NCBI GenBank assembly: GCA_012032345.1
Contig: JAAUQI010000042.1
Coordinates: 1-40,753 of the forward strand
Direction of reading: 5' to 3'
From: Leptolyngbyaceae cyanobacterium RM1_1_2
Lineage (GTDB): Bacteria > Cyanobacteriota > Cyanobacteriia > Phormidesmidales > Phormidesmidaceae
DNA: 40,753 nt
The notes beneath the pieces are model-generated. The model made no database searches and was not told the origin of the DNA. It was given only the letters and a program-made list of their open reading frames with translations. The number at the start of each line of letters is the position of its first letter. The stretch's first letter is position 1. Below, piece after piece: positions 8,170 to 17,819 of the stretch. A program made the translations under genes and the position numbers.

Positions 8170-8388
8170 ACTCTCAATTGCTCTACAGTTTCTATGGTGC
8201 AAGACTAAACCCGATCGCTCCAGTCCAGAGAACCTCACCCAAAGGTGGGATTTTCTCACCGAACTACAGCCGTACCCAAAGAGCCGAAAATTGTTTCAAC
8301 AGTCATAGAGATGAGGGCCACCGCAGCAAGGACGTTATCATAAGGTCAGTTGACATTTCTTAATGTTCTTAGCATTACTCCAGACTGC

Positions 8389-9819
8389 ATGACATTTTCA
8401 ATTCCTACAGGCGATCGCGTCAAAGCTTTTTTAGAAGAAAAAGTCTTTCTGGGGCAGCCTTTGACCTTGGAGCTAATGGCTATTCTGCTGGTCTATTTTG
8501 TCCAGGGTATTGTCGGACTGACCCGCTTAGCGGTTAGCTTCTTTTTAAAGGACGACATTGGCCTGACTCCGGCTGAGCTGTCAGCTCTGATGGGCATTGC
8601 GGCTTTGCCCTGGACGATCAAACCCGTCTTTGGCTTTATCTCAGACGGCTTACCGCTGTTTAAGTATCGGCGACGACCCTATCTAATCTTGTCCGGTTTT
8701 TTAGGGACTGCGGCCTGGCTGGCAATGGCTACGATAGTTGATACGGCGGCAGCGGCGATCGCGGCGATTACCCTCAGTTCTCTCTCAGTGGCGCTTAGCG
8801 ACGTCATTGTCGATTCGCTGGTGGTTGAACGCGCCCGTCAGGAGTCGCAGAGTGAGGCTGGTGCCATTCAGTCTTTGGCTTGGGGAGCTTCAGCCCTAGG
8901 AGGGTTGGTTACAGCCTATCTGGGAGGGTTGCTGTTAGAGCAGTTTGATACCCGCATTATTTTTGGCATTACCGCCTTCTTCCCGCTGGTTGTCTCGCTG
9001 GTAGCAGGATTAATTGCTGAGACTCCTGTGGAACAGGCTCCTAGCTTCAGTATCGTTCGGGTACAGGTGAGTCAGCTTTGGGGGGCCATCAGTCAAAAAG
9101 CGATTTGGATGCCTGCCCTATTTTTGTTTCTCTGGCAGGCGACGCCAACGGCTGACTCAGCTTTCTTTTTCTTCACTACCAACGAATTAGGATTTGAACC
9201 GGAGTTTTTAGGGCGAGTCCGCTTAGTCACCAGCATGGCTGCTTTGGTCGGCATCTGGATTTTTCAGCGATTTCTCCGAGCGATCTCGTTTCGGCGCATT
9301 TTTGCTTGGTCTACGGTGCTTTCGGCCCTGTTGGGCATGACCATGCTGCTGCTGGTAACCCACACAAACCGGACGCTAGGCATTGACGACCACTGGTTTT
9401 CGCTGGGAGACAGCTTAGTACTGACGGTGATAGGGGAAATTGCTTTTATGCCGGTGCTGGTTTTGTCAGCCCGCCTGTGCCCGCCTGGGGTCGAAGCGAC
9501 CCTGTTTGCCCTGCTGATGTCAATTGTCAACCTAGCCAGCCTGCTGTCTCACGAGCTGGGTGCCCTGTTGACTTACTGGCTGGGCATTACCGAAACTGAT
9601 TTTGCTCAGCTCTGGCTGCTGGTCTTAATCACTAATTTCAGCACTCTCTTACCGCTACCGCTCCTCTTTTTGCTGCCTAAAGCCTCCGCTCAAACCGAAA
9701 CTGCTCAGGCACCGAAGCAGCTTAATGCCGCATCTACTCAAGAGTTTGCGGCTATGCATCCCCAAACCCGAGAAGCCTCTGTTCCTCCTGTGGGGCTAGA
9801 TTTGGAGCTGCAAAAGTAA
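8389..9819 (+). CDS. Folate/biopterin family MFS transporter
   Basis: The 476-residue integral membrane protein has about twelve hydrophobic segments and matches the FBT family of the major facilitator superfamily: VYFVQGIVGLTRLAVSFFLK, LPWTIKPVFGFISDGLPLF, then RRRPYLILSGF. Cyanobacterial members such as Slr0642 transport folates and pterins at the plasma membrane. I prefer ATG 8389, because upstream codons to a TTG at 8350 add residues without conservation. No strong ribosome-binding site marks either start. The C-terminal about 40 residues are soluble and variable. It has its own upstream region (277 bp) shared divergently with hspA. Confidence 0.85.
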   Translation: MTFSIPTGDRVKAFLEEKVFLGQPLTLELMAILLVYFVQGIVGLTRLAVSFFLKDDIGLTPAELSALMGIAALPWTIKPVFGFISDGLPLFKYRRRPYLILSGFLGTAAWLAMATIVDTAAAAIAAITLSSLSVALSDVIVDSLVVERARQESQSEAGAIQSLAWGASALGGLVTAYLGGLLLEQFDTRIIFGITAFFPLVVSLVAGLIAETPVEQAPSFSIVRVQVSQLWGAISQKAIWMPALFLFLWQATPTADSAFFFFTTNELGFEPEFLGRVRLVTSMAALVGIWIFQRFLRAISFRRIFAWSTVLSALLGMTMLLLVTHTNRTLGIDDHWFSLGDSLVLTVIGEIAFMPVLVLSARLCPPGVEATLFALLMSIVNLASLLSHELGALLTYWLGITETDFAQLWLLVLITNFSTLLPLPLLFLLPKASAQTETAQAPKQLNAASTQEFAAMHPQTREASVPPVGLDLELQK

Positions 9820-9909
9820 TTTTTGTCACCGAAGATAAAGATATATCCCCAGAGACATATCCGCTAGTCTGGGCCTCGCTACTGTTAACCGAGTTCTTCA
9901 TGAGGTGCT

Positions 9910-11415
9910 ATGCAATCCATTGAAAATCCCCTGCAAACGCTGCCCCTTCAGGCTTTTGACCAGGAAGACTGGCGCAGCGGCTATCGCTCCCAGCCAGAAG
10001 AATTTGCCTACTGGATTGAGGATGTTGAAGGCCAAATTCCCCCCGAGCTAGAAGGTACCTATTTTCGCAACGGCCCCGGCCTGCTGGATATCCACGGTTA
10101 TGATATTCGTCACCCTTTTGACGGGGACGGCATGATCAACGCGATCGCCTTTTCGAGAGGCCGTGCCTACTATTGCAATCGCTTTGTACGCACCGAGGGC
10201 TATGTCGCCGAGCAAAAAGCTGAAAAACCGCTCTACCGGGGTGTCTTTGGCACTCAAAAGCCAGGGGGCTGGCTGGCCAATGCTTTTGATTTACGGCTCA
10301 AAAACATTGCTAACACCAACGTGATTTACTGGGGCGGTAAGCTGCTAGCGCTGTGGGAGGCGGCTGAACCCCATCGGCTAGATCCGCAAACCCTAGAGAC
10401 AATCGGGCTGGATTATCTAGACGGGACTTTGCAAGAAGGTGCTGCCTTTGCCGCCCATCCCAAGATTGATCCAGACTGCGATCGCCTCGATGGATCTCCC
10501 TGCCTGGTCAATTTTGCCGTTAAACCTGGGCTTTCCAGCACGATTACGCTCTACGAGTTCAACCCGCTGGGTCAGCTTGTCAATCAGCACAATCATTCAG
10601 TTGCGGGCTTTGCCTTCTTACACGATTTTGCCATCACCCCCAACTACGCTATTTTCTTTCAAAACCCGGTGAGCTTTAACCCGCTGCCCTACCTGCTGGG
10701 CTTTAAGGGAGCAGCCGAGTGCATTCAGTTTGACCCCAAAGCAGCCACTAAGGTGATCTTAATTCCGCGCAGCGGCGAAGGCGAAGTCAAAATCATCGAA
10801 ACCAATCCCTGTTTTGTTTTTCATCACGCCAATGCCTTTGAGCAGGCAGGTAAAGTCTATGTAGATTCTATTTGCTACACTGACTTTCCCACCCTAGAGG
10901 AAGGCAGCAGCTACGGCGAGGTAGACTTTGACGCCCTGCCAGAAGGTCAGCTTTGGCGATTCGCGCTGGATCTCGATAGCGCTACGGCTACCGCTGAGCC
11001 GCTGATTCAGCGCTGCTGCGAATTCCCCAGCCTGCACCCAGCCCAGGTAGGTCGCCCTTACCGCTTTGTCTACCTGGGGGCGGCCCATGCGCCCACGGGC
11101 AATGCGCCTCTGCAAGCAGTCCTTAAGCGCGATCTGGTCACAGGGGCTGAGCAAATTTGGAGTGCCGCTCCTAGAGGCTTTACGGGGGAACCTTTGTTTA
11201 TTCCTCGATCCGGGGGCAGTGCCGCCGATGACGGCTGGGTTTTAATGCTGTTTTATGATGCCGAGCGCCGCTGCTCAGAGCTGGCTATTCTTTCGGCTCA
11301 GGCTGTCGATCAGGGGCCTGTGGCTAGACTAAAGCTGAACCATCATATTCCCTATGGGCTGCACGGTAGTTTTACCAATCAATATTTTGGGCCTGCTTCT
11401 AATTTTCAAGCATAG
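9910..11415 (+). CDS. Apocarotenoid-15,15'-oxygenase
   Basis: The 501-residue product is a carotenoid cleavage dioxygenase. The iron ligands of the Synechocystis enzyme (His183, 238, 304, 484) fall at almost the same positions here: His183 in AAHPKID, His238 in AFLHDFAITP, His305 in FVFHHANAF and His485 in YGLHGSF. The N-terminus contains ELEGTYFRNGPGLLDI, typical of the family. The enzyme cleaves apo-carotenals at the 15,15' bond to give retinal, acting at membranes on lipophilic substrates. It lies 90 bp after the transporter gene on the same strand. It could be co-transcribed, but the spacing leaves room for a promoter. Confidence 0.92.
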   Translation: MQSIENPLQTLPLQAFDQEDWRSGYRSQPEEFAYWIEDVEGQIPPELEGTYFRNGPGLLDIHGYDIRHPFDGDGMINAIAFSRGRAYYCNRFVRTEGYVAEQKAEKPLYRGVFGTQKPGGWLANAFDLRLKNIANTNVIYWGGKLLALWEAAEPHRLDPQTLETIGLDYLDGTLQEGAAFAAHPKIDPDCDRLDGSPCLVNFAVKPGLSSTITLYEFNPLGQLVNQHNHSVAGFAFLHDFAITPNYAIFFQNPVSFNPLPYLLGFKGAAECIQFDPKAATKVILIPRSGEGEVKIIETNPCFVFHHANAFEQAGKVYVDSICYTDFPTLEEGSSYGEVDFDALPEGQLWRFALDLDSATATAEPLIQRCCEFPSLHPAQVGRPYRFVYLGAAHAPTGNAPLQAVLKRDLVTGAEQIWSAAPRGFTGEPLFIPRSGGSAADDGWVLMLFYDAERRCSELAILSAQAVDQGPVARLKLNHHIPYGLHGSFTNQYFGPASNFQA

Positions 11416-11488
11416 GCGATTCGTTTGAGAAATTGGGCATAATAAGGGCGCTCATAAAGATCGATGTCACATTGGTCGGTGCTTAACT

Positions 11489-11803
11489 ATGTTCCTGAAA
11501 TCTCATACTGTTTGCTACCGTTTAAGCTCTAAAAAAGAGGGTTATCGCTTAGAAATCTGGGAGCCTACGGCCCCTGAGAAGTCCTCAAGAAAACCCTATT
11601 GCTTTATGGTTAGCTACACGGTGGACTCAAAAGGGGAAGCCCAGCGAATCCTTAACAGCTATCTGGTTGCCAATGGCGGTCAGGTAGCCGATGCCTCCGT
11701 TTGGCTGGCTGATGGGGAGATTCACACGACGTCTTACTGGCCGTCGGCAAGTACTAACCTGGCTGAAGAAACGCAAATTATCTACCATCCAGAGCGAAAC
11801 TAA
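11489..11803 (+). CDS. Conserved-looking hypothetical protein, 104 aa
   Basis: I do not recognise the family. The protein is soluble, mixed alpha/beta in character, with no signal peptide, membrane segment or metal motif. It contains a PYCFMVSYTVDSKGEAQRIL segment that looks like an ordered domain. Support for it being real comes from codon use like its neighbours, GC-rich third positions and a strong intrinsic terminator right after its stop (11829-11861). It lies 73 bp after the oxygenase gene and may be transcribed with it. Confidence 0.6.
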   Translation: MFLKSHTVCYRLSSKKEGYRLEIWEPTAPEKSSRKPYCFMVSYTVDSKGEAQRILNSYLVANGGQVADASVWLADGEIHTTSYWPSASTNLAEETQIIYHPERN

Positions 11804-11828
11804 TCACTCAGCGATACATTACACTCCG

Positions 11829-11861
11829 ACCTGTGTTAGCAGAAGTTAACACAGGTTTTTT
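11829..11861 (+). terminator. Intrinsic terminator
   Basis: A 10-bp perfect stem, ACCTGTGTTA / TAACACAGGT (11829-11838 and 11847-11856), with an 8-base loop is followed directly by a T run to 11861. It ends transcription from the 11489 gene, and possibly from the oxygenase gene. The T tract is on the plus strand only, so it does not serve the convergent gene at 11863. Confidence 0.9.
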
Positions 11862-11862
11862 G

Positions 11863-12357
11863 CTACCTGATCTGCTCAATTTCCTGGATGTAGCGTTCGC
11901 CTATATCTTCGTCACCTATGCTGATATTCTCTTGCTGTACCTGACCCTTAACCAAAATCTCATCGCCCAAGGTCGGCTGTTCGGCCTGCGTCACAATCCA
12001 AATCAGTCCTGTGTCATCTTGGATCTGGTAGACCCAACCATCTAGCAGCGGTACCTGCTGCTGCACTTTACCGCGCAGATAGACGGGGTTTTGAGGGAGT
12101 AGGGGCTGCTTGTGAATATCTGCGATCGCCTGTACCTGCCCCACTAGTCGAACGGGCGCAGGTACCGCTAGATCCGCAATTGGGTTGCTGCTGTCGCCTG
12201 CAGGACTACAGCCCAGCAAGTTTGGCAGCAACAGCAGCAGGCTCCAGAAAAAACAGGCGCGATAGGCGCGTAATATTGAGTCAGGGCGATGCAAAAAAAA
12301 TACGTGAGAGACTAAAGCAGGGCCTTTTTTTGGAATGGCTGCAATTTTAGCTGTCAT
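11863..12357 (-). CDS. Putative lipoprotein with OB-fold-like domain
   Basis: The 164-residue product has an N-terminal region with a hydrophobic stretch [15 protein letters not shown] ending in a lipobox (Leu-Leu-Gly-Cys at about residues 47-50). It therefore looks like an exported lipoprotein. The mature part has a beta-rich pattern ([42 protein letters not shown]) resembling the bacterial OB-fold/NirD-type small lipoproteins of cyanobacteria. The function is unknown. The 5' end, about 45 residues before the lipobox, is long for a signal peptide, but I see no better start downstream. It is divergent from folD with only 23 bp between starts. Confidence 0.65.
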   Translation of the reverse strand: MTAKIAAIPKKGPALVSHVFFLHRPDSILRAYRACFFWSLLLLLPNLLGCSPAGDSSNPIADLAVPAPVRLVGQVQAIADIHKQPLLPQNPVYLRGKVQQQVPLLDGWVYQIQDDTGLIWIVTQAEQPTLGDEILVKGQVQQENISIGDEDIGERYIQEIEQIR

Positions 12358-12380
12358 TGCTCACCTATGCATTTTTTGGT

Positions 12381-13271
12381 ATGGCGCAGATTCTTGACGG
12401 CAAATCTCTAGCTCAGCAGATTCAATCGCAGCTCCGAGAGCAGATTCAAACGCTAGTCCCTCAGCTAGGCCGACCGCCGGGGCTAGCGGTTTTGATGGTG
12501 GGTGACAACCCGGCTAGTGCCGCCTACGTCCGCAATAAAGAACGGGCCTGCGATCGCGTCGGCATTACTTCTTTTGGCCAGCATTTGCCGACCTCAACCA
12601 CCCAATCAGAACTTACCCAGATTATTCACCAGCTTAACCAAGACGAGCAGATTGATGGCATTTTAGTCCAGCTGCCGCTGCCCGCTCACCTAGACGACAT
12701 CATCTTACTCAATCAAATTAATCCTGACAAAGACGTTGATGGCCTGCACCCGGTCAATTTGGGACGGCTTATGCGTCAGGAACCCGGTCTGAGAAGCTGC
12801 ACGCCTGCTGGCGTTATGCGACTGCTGCAAGCCTATCATATTGATCCAGCGGGGCAGCAGGTGGTGATTTTAGGGCGGAGTATCTTGGTGGGCAAGCCGA
12901 TGGCGCTGATGCTGCTAGAGGCCAACGCGACGGTGACAATTGCGCACTCGCGATCGCAAGATCTCGTCAGTCTGACCCGGGTAGCTGATATTTTAGTGGT
13001 AGCCATTGGCCGTCCAGGTCTAATCGCGGCTGATATGGTTAAGCCGGGCAGTACCGTCATTGACGTGGGAATTAATCGCGTTACCAATGCTCAAGGACAG
13101 TTCCAACTCGTCGGTGATGTGCAGTTTGATCAGCTTCTGCCTGTTGTCAAAGCCATTACCCCTGTTCCTAAAGGAGTAGGGCCGATGACTGTGACCATGC
13201 TGTTGCAAAATACAGTATGGAGCTACTGTAGACGGCACAACGTTCCAGAATCATTGTCTTCTTTTCACTAG
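12381..13271 (+). CDS. folD: Methylenetetrahydrofolate dehydrogenase/cyclohydrolase FolD
   Basis: The 296-residue enzyme interconverts 5,10-methylene-, 5,10-methenyl- and 10-formyl-tetrahydrofolate using NADP in the cytoplasm. Visible family features are [16 protein letters not shown] with the catalytic Lys, [29 protein letters not shown], the Rossmann segment [18 protein letters not shown] and the C-terminal [17 protein letters not shown] 12381 starts the conserved MAQILDGK. An upstream TTG at 12357 would overlap the divergent lipoprotein gene. crtE follows after 29 bp in the same direction. Confidence 0.96.
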   Translation: MAQILDGKSLAQQIQSQLREQIQTLVPQLGRPPGLAVLMVGDNPASAAYVRNKERACDRVGITSFGQHLPTSTTQSELTQIIHQLNQDEQIDGILVQLPLPAHLDDIILLNQINPDKDVDGLHPVNLGRLMRQEPGLRSCTPAGVMRLLQAYHIDPAGQQVVILGRSILVGKPMALMLLEANATVTIAHSRSQDLVSLTRVADILVVAIGRPGLIAADMVKPGSTVIDVGINRVTNAQGQFQLVGDVQFDQLLPVVKAITPVPKGVGPMTVTMLLQNTVWSYCRRHNVPESLSSFH

Positions 13272-13300
13272 CGTCTTTACAACGACTGCAAGATAACCCA

Positions 13301-14221
13301 ATGGTGCTAACCAATTCCACTGACTCCCAAACCATTCCCTTTGACCTGTCGGCTTACCTGCTAGAGCGCAAAAAGCAGGTCGAAGCTGCCCTTGAGCAAG
13401 CGATCGCGGTCGTTTATCCAGAGCGCATTTATGAGTCGATGCGCTATTCCCTGATGGCTGGCGGCAAGCGGCTGCGGCCCATTTTATGCCTGGCTACAGC
13501 AGAACTAGCGGGCGGCACAGCAGAGATAGCAATGCCAACTGCCTGCGCCCTCGAAATGATTCATACCATGTCGCTAATTCATGACGATTTACCGGCAATG
13601 GACAACGATGACTTTCGTCGAGGCCAGCCGACAAACCACAAAGTCTATGGCGAAGACATCGCTATTTTGGCCGGAGATGGTTTGTTAGCCTATGCCTTTG
13701 AGTTTATTGCCGTGCAGACCCAGCAAGTACCTGCTGAGCGGGTGCTGCGGGTGATTGCTCATTTGGGCCGAGCGGCAGGAGCGGCTGGTTTGGTAGGAGG
13801 GCAAGCGGTTGATCTGGAGTCAGAAGGCAAGAGCGAAGTAGGTGTTGAAACCTTAAACTTTATCCACAGGCACAAGACGGCAGCTCTTTTGGAAGCTTCT
13901 GTAGTTTCAGGCGCTGTGCTGGCGGGTGCAGAGCAGGCTGATATTGAGCGACTGTCGCGCTACGCCCAGCATATTGGTTTAGCCTTTCAAATTGTGGACG
14001 ATGTTTTAGATATCACCTCAACCCCCGAAGCGTTGGGCAAGTCAACTGGCAAAGACGTGCAGGCCCAAAAAGTGACTTATCCTAGCATCTGGGGCATTGA
14101 GGAATCTAAACGGCAGGCCCATCAGCTCGTTGAGGCGGCCAAGCAAGAACTACGGTCTTTTGGCGACAGCAGGCGACCTCTAGCAGCGATCGCCGACTAC
14201 ATCACAGCTCGTACACATTGA
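13301..14221 (+). CDS. crtE: Geranylgeranyl diphosphate synthase
   Basis: The 306-residue protein is a trans-isoprenyl diphosphate synthase. The first Asp-rich motif is [14 protein letters not shown] and the second is DDVLD, both Mg-diphosphate binding. [12 protein letters not shown] carries the conserved basic residues. In cyanobacteria the CrtE type makes C20 GGPP for carotenoids, the phytyl chain of chlorophyll and plastoquinone. Chain length is inferred from overall similarity. It sits between folD (29 bp upstream) and a DUF212 gene (12 bp downstream), an arrangement common in cyanobacteria. Confidence 0.94.
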   Translation: MVLTNSTDSQTIPFDLSAYLLERKKQVEAALEQAIAVVYPERIYESMRYSLMAGGKRLRPILCLATAELAGGTAEIAMPTACALEMIHTMSLIHDDLPAMDNDDFRRGQPTNHKVYGEDIAILAGDGLLAYAFEFIAVQTQQVPAERVLRVIAHLGRAAGAAGLVGGQAVDLESEGKSEVGVETLNFIHRHKTAALLEASVVSGAVLAGAEQADIERLSRYAQHIGLAFQIVDDVLDITSTPEALGKSTGKDVQAQKVTYPSIWGIEESKRQAHQLVEAAKQELRSFGDSRRPLAAIADYITARTH

Positions 14222-14233
14222 GGTTGGCTAGAC

Positions 14234-14689
14234 ATGCAGGACGTTAGCGAGATCTTAGATAATCATGTGCTTTTGGTGGCGCTAATTGCCTGTCTAATTG
14301 CACAGGTACTCAAGGCCGTGGTTGAGTATGTACGGCACGGCAAGATTAATCTACGGGTTTTAGTAGAAACGGGCGGCATGCCCAGCGCTCACTCTGCTCT
14401 AGTGACGGCTCTAGCGGGGGGCATTGGCCAAACAATGGGCTGGGGAAGTCCGGCTTTTGCCCTGACTTCTGTATTTGCCGTCATTGTAATGTACGACGCC
14501 ACTGGGGTACGACAGGCAGCCGGGAAACAAGCGCGGATTCTTAACCAAATTGTGGATGAGTTTTTTCAAGAAAACACAGAATTCAATGAAGATCGCCTGA
14601 AAGAGCTGCTCGGTCACACACCTGTACAGGTGATTGTCGGCTCCGCCCTAGGCGCGGCCATTTCCTGTCTGGCAGCCCCGGCTTATTAA
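14234..14689 (+). CDS. Divergent PAP2 family (DUF212) membrane protein
   Basis: The 151-residue product has hydrophobic segments near residues 12-27, 58-90 and 130-148, and the DUF212 signature ETGGMPSAHSALVTALAG followed by VIVMYDATGVRQAAGKQA. The fold is related to PAP2 acid phosphatases (YuiD-like), so a prenyl- or lipid-phosphate phosphatase role is plausible. The position 12 bp behind crtE fits an isoprenoid link but is not proof. The stop at 14687-14689 ends the folD-crtE-DUF212 unit. Confidence 0.88.
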   Translation: MQDVSEILDNHVLLVALIACLIAQVLKAVVEYVRHGKINLRVLVETGGMPSAHSALVTALAGGIGQTMGWGSPAFALTSVFAVIVMYDATGVRQAAGKQARILNQIVDEFFQENTEFNEDRLKELLGHTPVQVIVGSALGAAISCLAAPAY

Positions 14690-14929
14690 GTTCTCTGAGG
14701 TTGGTGTAGGTTTTCCTAAATCGTCTTGTAAGCTTGTTTGCTCTGAAGGATGTATGTTTGGTAAAAAGAGTAAGCTTTTTGAATCTGAAGCGTCAGCACA
14801 GGAATTACTCTCACAAGTACCGCACATTGATGACAAGCATACGAAAGAACGTGCTCTTTTGTGTAGAACCGGGTTGTGTAGCAGAGCAGTTAGTTCGTGT
14901 AGCAACATTTTTTGAGTTTTTAGCAAGTC

Positions 14930-15676
14930 GTGTTTATCGGTATTGATTTGGGCTGGATGGCGAGTTCTAGCAGTGGGGTCTGCCTCCTACGCCAGGATTC
15001 GGCAGGATTGGCGTTTGGCGGTTGGGATACTCTGGCTCCCCATCAGTCCGTGCTGGACTGGCTGGATCGGGCGATCGCGGGTAAAGCTCAGGTAGCGATC
15101 GCGGTTGATGCGCCTCTGCTTATTCCCAATCCTACCGGGATGCGACTGCCCGATCGCCTGCTACATCAGCACTTTGGCCGCTATCATGCCGGGTGCTATC
15201 CGGCCAATCAAAATCTGCCCTTTTATGCTGCCATGCGCGAGTTTACCACCGCCTTAGCACAGCGCGGTTTTGCCCACGCCACCGACTGCCCCGCTGGTGA
15301 GCGAGTCATGCTAGAGGTCTATCCTCATGCTGCTAGCATCACGCTGTTTGGGCTGTCGCAGATCCTTAAGTATAAAAAAGGCAAAGTGGCCGAACGACGA
15401 CAGGGGCTAGCCCAGCTATTTGAGCAGCAGCAGCAGTATTTCGGCAAACTGGAGCCTCATCTAGAGCTAGATTTTGCTATTGATACCACCCAGAAAGGCA
15501 CCGCCCTTAAAGCTTTAGAAGATCGCCTAGACGCGCTCACCTGCGCCTATCTGGCTGCCTATTGGAGCTGGCACGGACTACGCAGAAATACTCTTTATGG
15601 CGATCGCCAAAACGGCTACATTGTGGTGCCAAAGTTTGCGTCTGACTCTGGAACAGCAGATAAGCCTTCTGCCTAA
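14930..15676 (+). CDS. DUF429 domain-containing protein
   Basis: The 248-residue product starts with FIGIDLGWMASSSSGVCLL, an RNase H-like beta-hairpin with an Asp, followed by VAIAVDAPLLIPNPTGMRLP and ERVMLEVYPHAASITLFGL. These are the conserved blocks of DUF429, predicted RNase H-fold nucleases of unknown substrate. The start is GTG at 14930, since the conserved MFIGIDLG begins there and no ATG precedes it in frame. The preceding 240 bp (14690-14929) contain no gene I can support. The last about 20 residues are low-complexity. Confidence 0.8.
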   Translation: MFIGIDLGWMASSSSGVCLLRQDSAGLAFGGWDTLAPHQSVLDWLDRAIAGKAQVAIAVDAPLLIPNPTGMRLPDRLLHQHFGRYHAGCYPANQNLPFYAAMREFTTALAQRGFAHATDCPAGERVMLEVYPHAASITLFGLSQILKYKKGKVAERRQGLAQLFEQQQQYFGKLEPHLELDFAIDTTQKGTALKALEDRLDALTCAYLAAYWSWHGLRRNTLYGDRQNGYIVVPKFASDSGTADKPSA

Positions 15677-15706
15677 ACGCATAAATAACCTCAGCTTATG
15701 GCGTTT
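15675..15706 (+). terminator. Possible terminator hairpin after DUF429 gene
   Basis: AAACGCATAA at 15675-15684 pairs with TTATGGCGTTT at 15696-15706, leaving one bulged base and an 11-base loop. It overlaps the stop codon of the DUF429 gene. There is no long T tract beyond the Ts of the stem, so the call is tentative. Confidence 0.45.
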
Positions 15707-15834
15707 GGCTAAAGTCCGCGACCGCCCCTAGCCCTTCAGGAGAACAGCCTCTGCAGTTTCGGCCTTAGCGAGTTTCTTTCAGCTCCGCTCAGGCAATTAT
15801 GGCTCTGCTCTCTGCTCAAGAAAATATAGTTGAA

Positions 15835-15923
15835 CGGAGAGGGAGGGATTCGAACCCTCGGTACGATATAAACCGTACAACAGATTAGCAATCTGCCGCT
15901 TTCGACCACTCAGCCACCTCTCC
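15835..15923 (-). tRNA. tRNA-Ser (anticodon GCU)
   Basis: Read on the minus strand, the sequence begins GGAGAGGTGGCTGAGTGGTC and folds as a class II tRNA with a long variable arm. The acceptor GGAGAGG pairs with CCTCTCC, and the discriminator base is G, as expected for tRNA-Ser. The anticodon arm CAGATTGCTAATCTG places GCT at 34-36, reading AGC/AGU serine codons. The T arm contains GGTTCGAATCC. CCA is not encoded. Confidence 0.97.
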
Positions 15924-16128
15924 AGAGTCTTAAGCGATCTCGAAGAACAATAGTAGCAGATTTTGCGGCAAAGTTTGCAAGACCTCTGCAACAGCGACTC
16001 TACCAATAAGAAATGATGAAGATGCTCATTCAAGAACATCGCAGCTATAAAAAGTTGAGCTGATGTTGATATTTGCAGAAATTGATCAGTATTTTTACTG
16101 AACAGGCGCGATCGCCAGCACGAACCTG

Positions 16129-17301
16129 CTATCCCTCATTCAAGAGTAAATAGTAAAGCCGCCCTGAGGTATTGATACGGCCTGCTAGCTCGCCTGCCGC
16201 TGTCCCGGTGCCAATAAAGAAATCAGCTCGCCCTGGCCCGCGAATCGCCCCGCCTGTATCTTGATCTAAAACATAGCGGCTGACAGCTTCGACAGCCCAA
16301 GTGTCATCGGCTAGATATATCGGCAGTTCCAGATTAATTAGCGCTAAGGCACCCGGCGGCATCAGGGTTTTGTCGGTAGCAATGGAGCGGCCTGCCGTCA
16401 CCGGGACTGAAAGGCTACCTGTAGGAGGCGAACCGTAGGTTTCTCGAAAAAAGACAAAGCGCTGATTTAGCGGCAGATAGGTGTCTAGCTCCGCTGGAAA
16501 CTGGCGAAAGTACTCAATCAAAATCGGCAGCGTTAGATCGGCTTCAGCCACTCTACCGGCTGTAACCAAGGCGCGGCCTAGGCTGGTGTAGTCGTACTCT
16601 GTGCGTCCGGCATAGCCTACGCTCATCTCACTACCGTCAGTCAGGTTCAGACGCGCCGATCCCTGCACCTGAATGAGAAAAGCCTCTAGGCGATCGCTTA
16701 GCCAAACCAGTTCTAGCCCCCGCAGTAGCCCCTGGGATGCCTGTAGGCCGTCACTGCCTTCTAGCTCAGCCCGGGTAGGATGGGGCAGGGGCCAGCTTTC
16801 TAGCGGGGGACGGCGATAGAGGGGATAGCGGTATTCAGCAGTTGGCTGGCGGCTGGCGCTATAGGTAGGTTCAAAATAGCCAGTAAAATCTACGGTACCA
16901 GCAGCGTCGTATCCGCTAGCCTGGTATAGGGTAAACTTGCGCTCAATCGCCGCCTGCAGCGCCGCTGGCGTCGAACTCGTGCGTACCATTTGACGAAAGC
17001 GTCTGAGGCTACGCTGCACCCGATCGCGGGTTACGCCTGCTACCGGATACTGGGCATAGGCAGCGATCGCCTCAGGGGTCTCTAAATAGTGAAGGCTATA
17101 GTCAATAGCCTGCAGGAGCGATCGCCAGTCTCCCGAACCGCCGCTTCTATGCCAAAGCTGAGGGTCATAGCCCAGAGGCGCGCTCACCGCCGCCTGCGCC
17201 GCCGCGAATGAAATTGGCTGTAAGGGCGCTGTCGCCAAACTAGGGCCGCACAGGGCGATCCCTAGCCAAATGCCGATTAAAAACCGGGTAAAATACTTCA
17301 A
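16129..17301 (-). CDS. mltA: Murein transglycosylase A (MltA family)
   Basis: MltA enzymes cleave the beta-1,4 MurNAc-GlcNAc bond of peptidoglycan, forming 1,6-anhydro ends. The protein has a hydrophobic signal segment FLIGIWLGIALCGPSLA, the central MltA domain (FTGYFEPTYSASRQP, YRYPLYRRPP, FLIQVQGSARLNLTDG) and a C-terminal 3D domain with DQDTGGAIRGPGRADFFIG holding the catalytic Asp. I place the start at TTG 17301, directly before the signal peptide, giving 390 residues. The open frame extends to a TTG at 17418 but would put 39 polar residues in front. The divergent gene starts at 17430. Confidence 0.88.
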   Translation of the reverse strand: MKYFTRFLIGIWLGIALCGPSLATAPLQPISFAAAQAAVSAPLGYDPQLWHRSGGSGDWRSLLQAIDYSLHYLETPEAIAAYAQYPVAGVTRDRVQRSLRRFRQMVRTSSTPAALQAAIERKFTLYQASGYDAAGTVDFTGYFEPTYSASRQPTAEYRYPLYRRPPLESWPLPHPTRAELEGSDGLQASQGLLRGLELVWLSDRLEAFLIQVQGSARLNLTDGSEMSVGYAGRTEYDYTSLGRALVTAGRVAEADLTLPILIEYFRQFPAELDTYLPLNQRFVFFRETYGSPPTGSLSVPVTAGRSIATDKTLMPPGALALINLELPIYLADDTWAVEAVSRYVLDQDTGGAIRGPGRADFFIGTGTAAGELAGRINTSGRLYYLLLNEG

Positions 17302-17429
17302 CTGCCGCAGTGCTTCACTCTCAAATAGTCTATCAGCTGATGGCGTGGGTGGTTCTCTCTTGGGTATTTTTTCTATATTGTGAGACTGGTGGCCTGGTAC
17401 TGAAAGTGTTTTTTGCAACCAGATACTTT

Positions 17430-17783
17430 ATGAGATACGCTCAGGGTTTTTCTCAGCATTTCAGCCGATACCAGCTGTGGGGCAGCAGAGTTTGCCTGAA
17501 ATTACAAAGATTGGCTGCTGCGGGAGCCAGTCGTTTTTATCTAAACCTGCCTTATTTTTGGCGCAACTATCTCCGGCGAGGCCGCTGGTTTTTGCTGGGC
17601 AGCAGTGGTTTGCTCGTAGAAGTTTTACCCCCTGCTGTACCGCCAAAGCGCATTCTCTACAACCCGTTTGCCGTCATTCGCCGCTGGCTGGGAGCTCCCG
17701 AAAAGCCTGCTTTGATCATTGATGTGATCGCTACTGAGGTGCTCAGTCAGATGAGTGAGTCACTGTCAAAACGGCAGGAGTAG
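17430..17783 (+). CDS. Hypothetical protein, 117 aa
   Basis: I do not recognise the family. From ATG 17430 the product is basic in its first half (RYAQGFSQHFSRYQLWG, YFWRNYLRRGRWFLLGSSG) and has one moderately hydrophobic stretch around LLGSSGLLVEVLPPAV, so it may touch a membrane. Codon use resembles its neighbours. A longer frame from 17310 would overlap the signal-peptide end of the divergent mltA gene and is less likely. Confidence 0.5.
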   Translation: MRYAQGFSQHFSRYQLWGSRVCLKLQRLAAAGASRFYLNLPYFWRNYLRRGRWFLLGSSGLLVEVLPPAVPPKRILYNPFAVIRRWLGAPEKPALIIDVIATEVLSQMSESLSKRQE

Positions 17784-17819
17784 CCGATAGTGCGGGGCTG
17801 GCTCAGTTCTAAAGCTAGT

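Noticed and set aside
14734-14946. Open frame between the DUF212 and DUF429 genes
   Set aside because: The translation has no protein-like conservation, overlaps the DUF429 start and has atypical codon use. The interval is left as intergenic.
15797-16039. Open frame on the minus strand over the tRNA-Ser
   Set aside because: It is a chance frame through a structural RNA gene.
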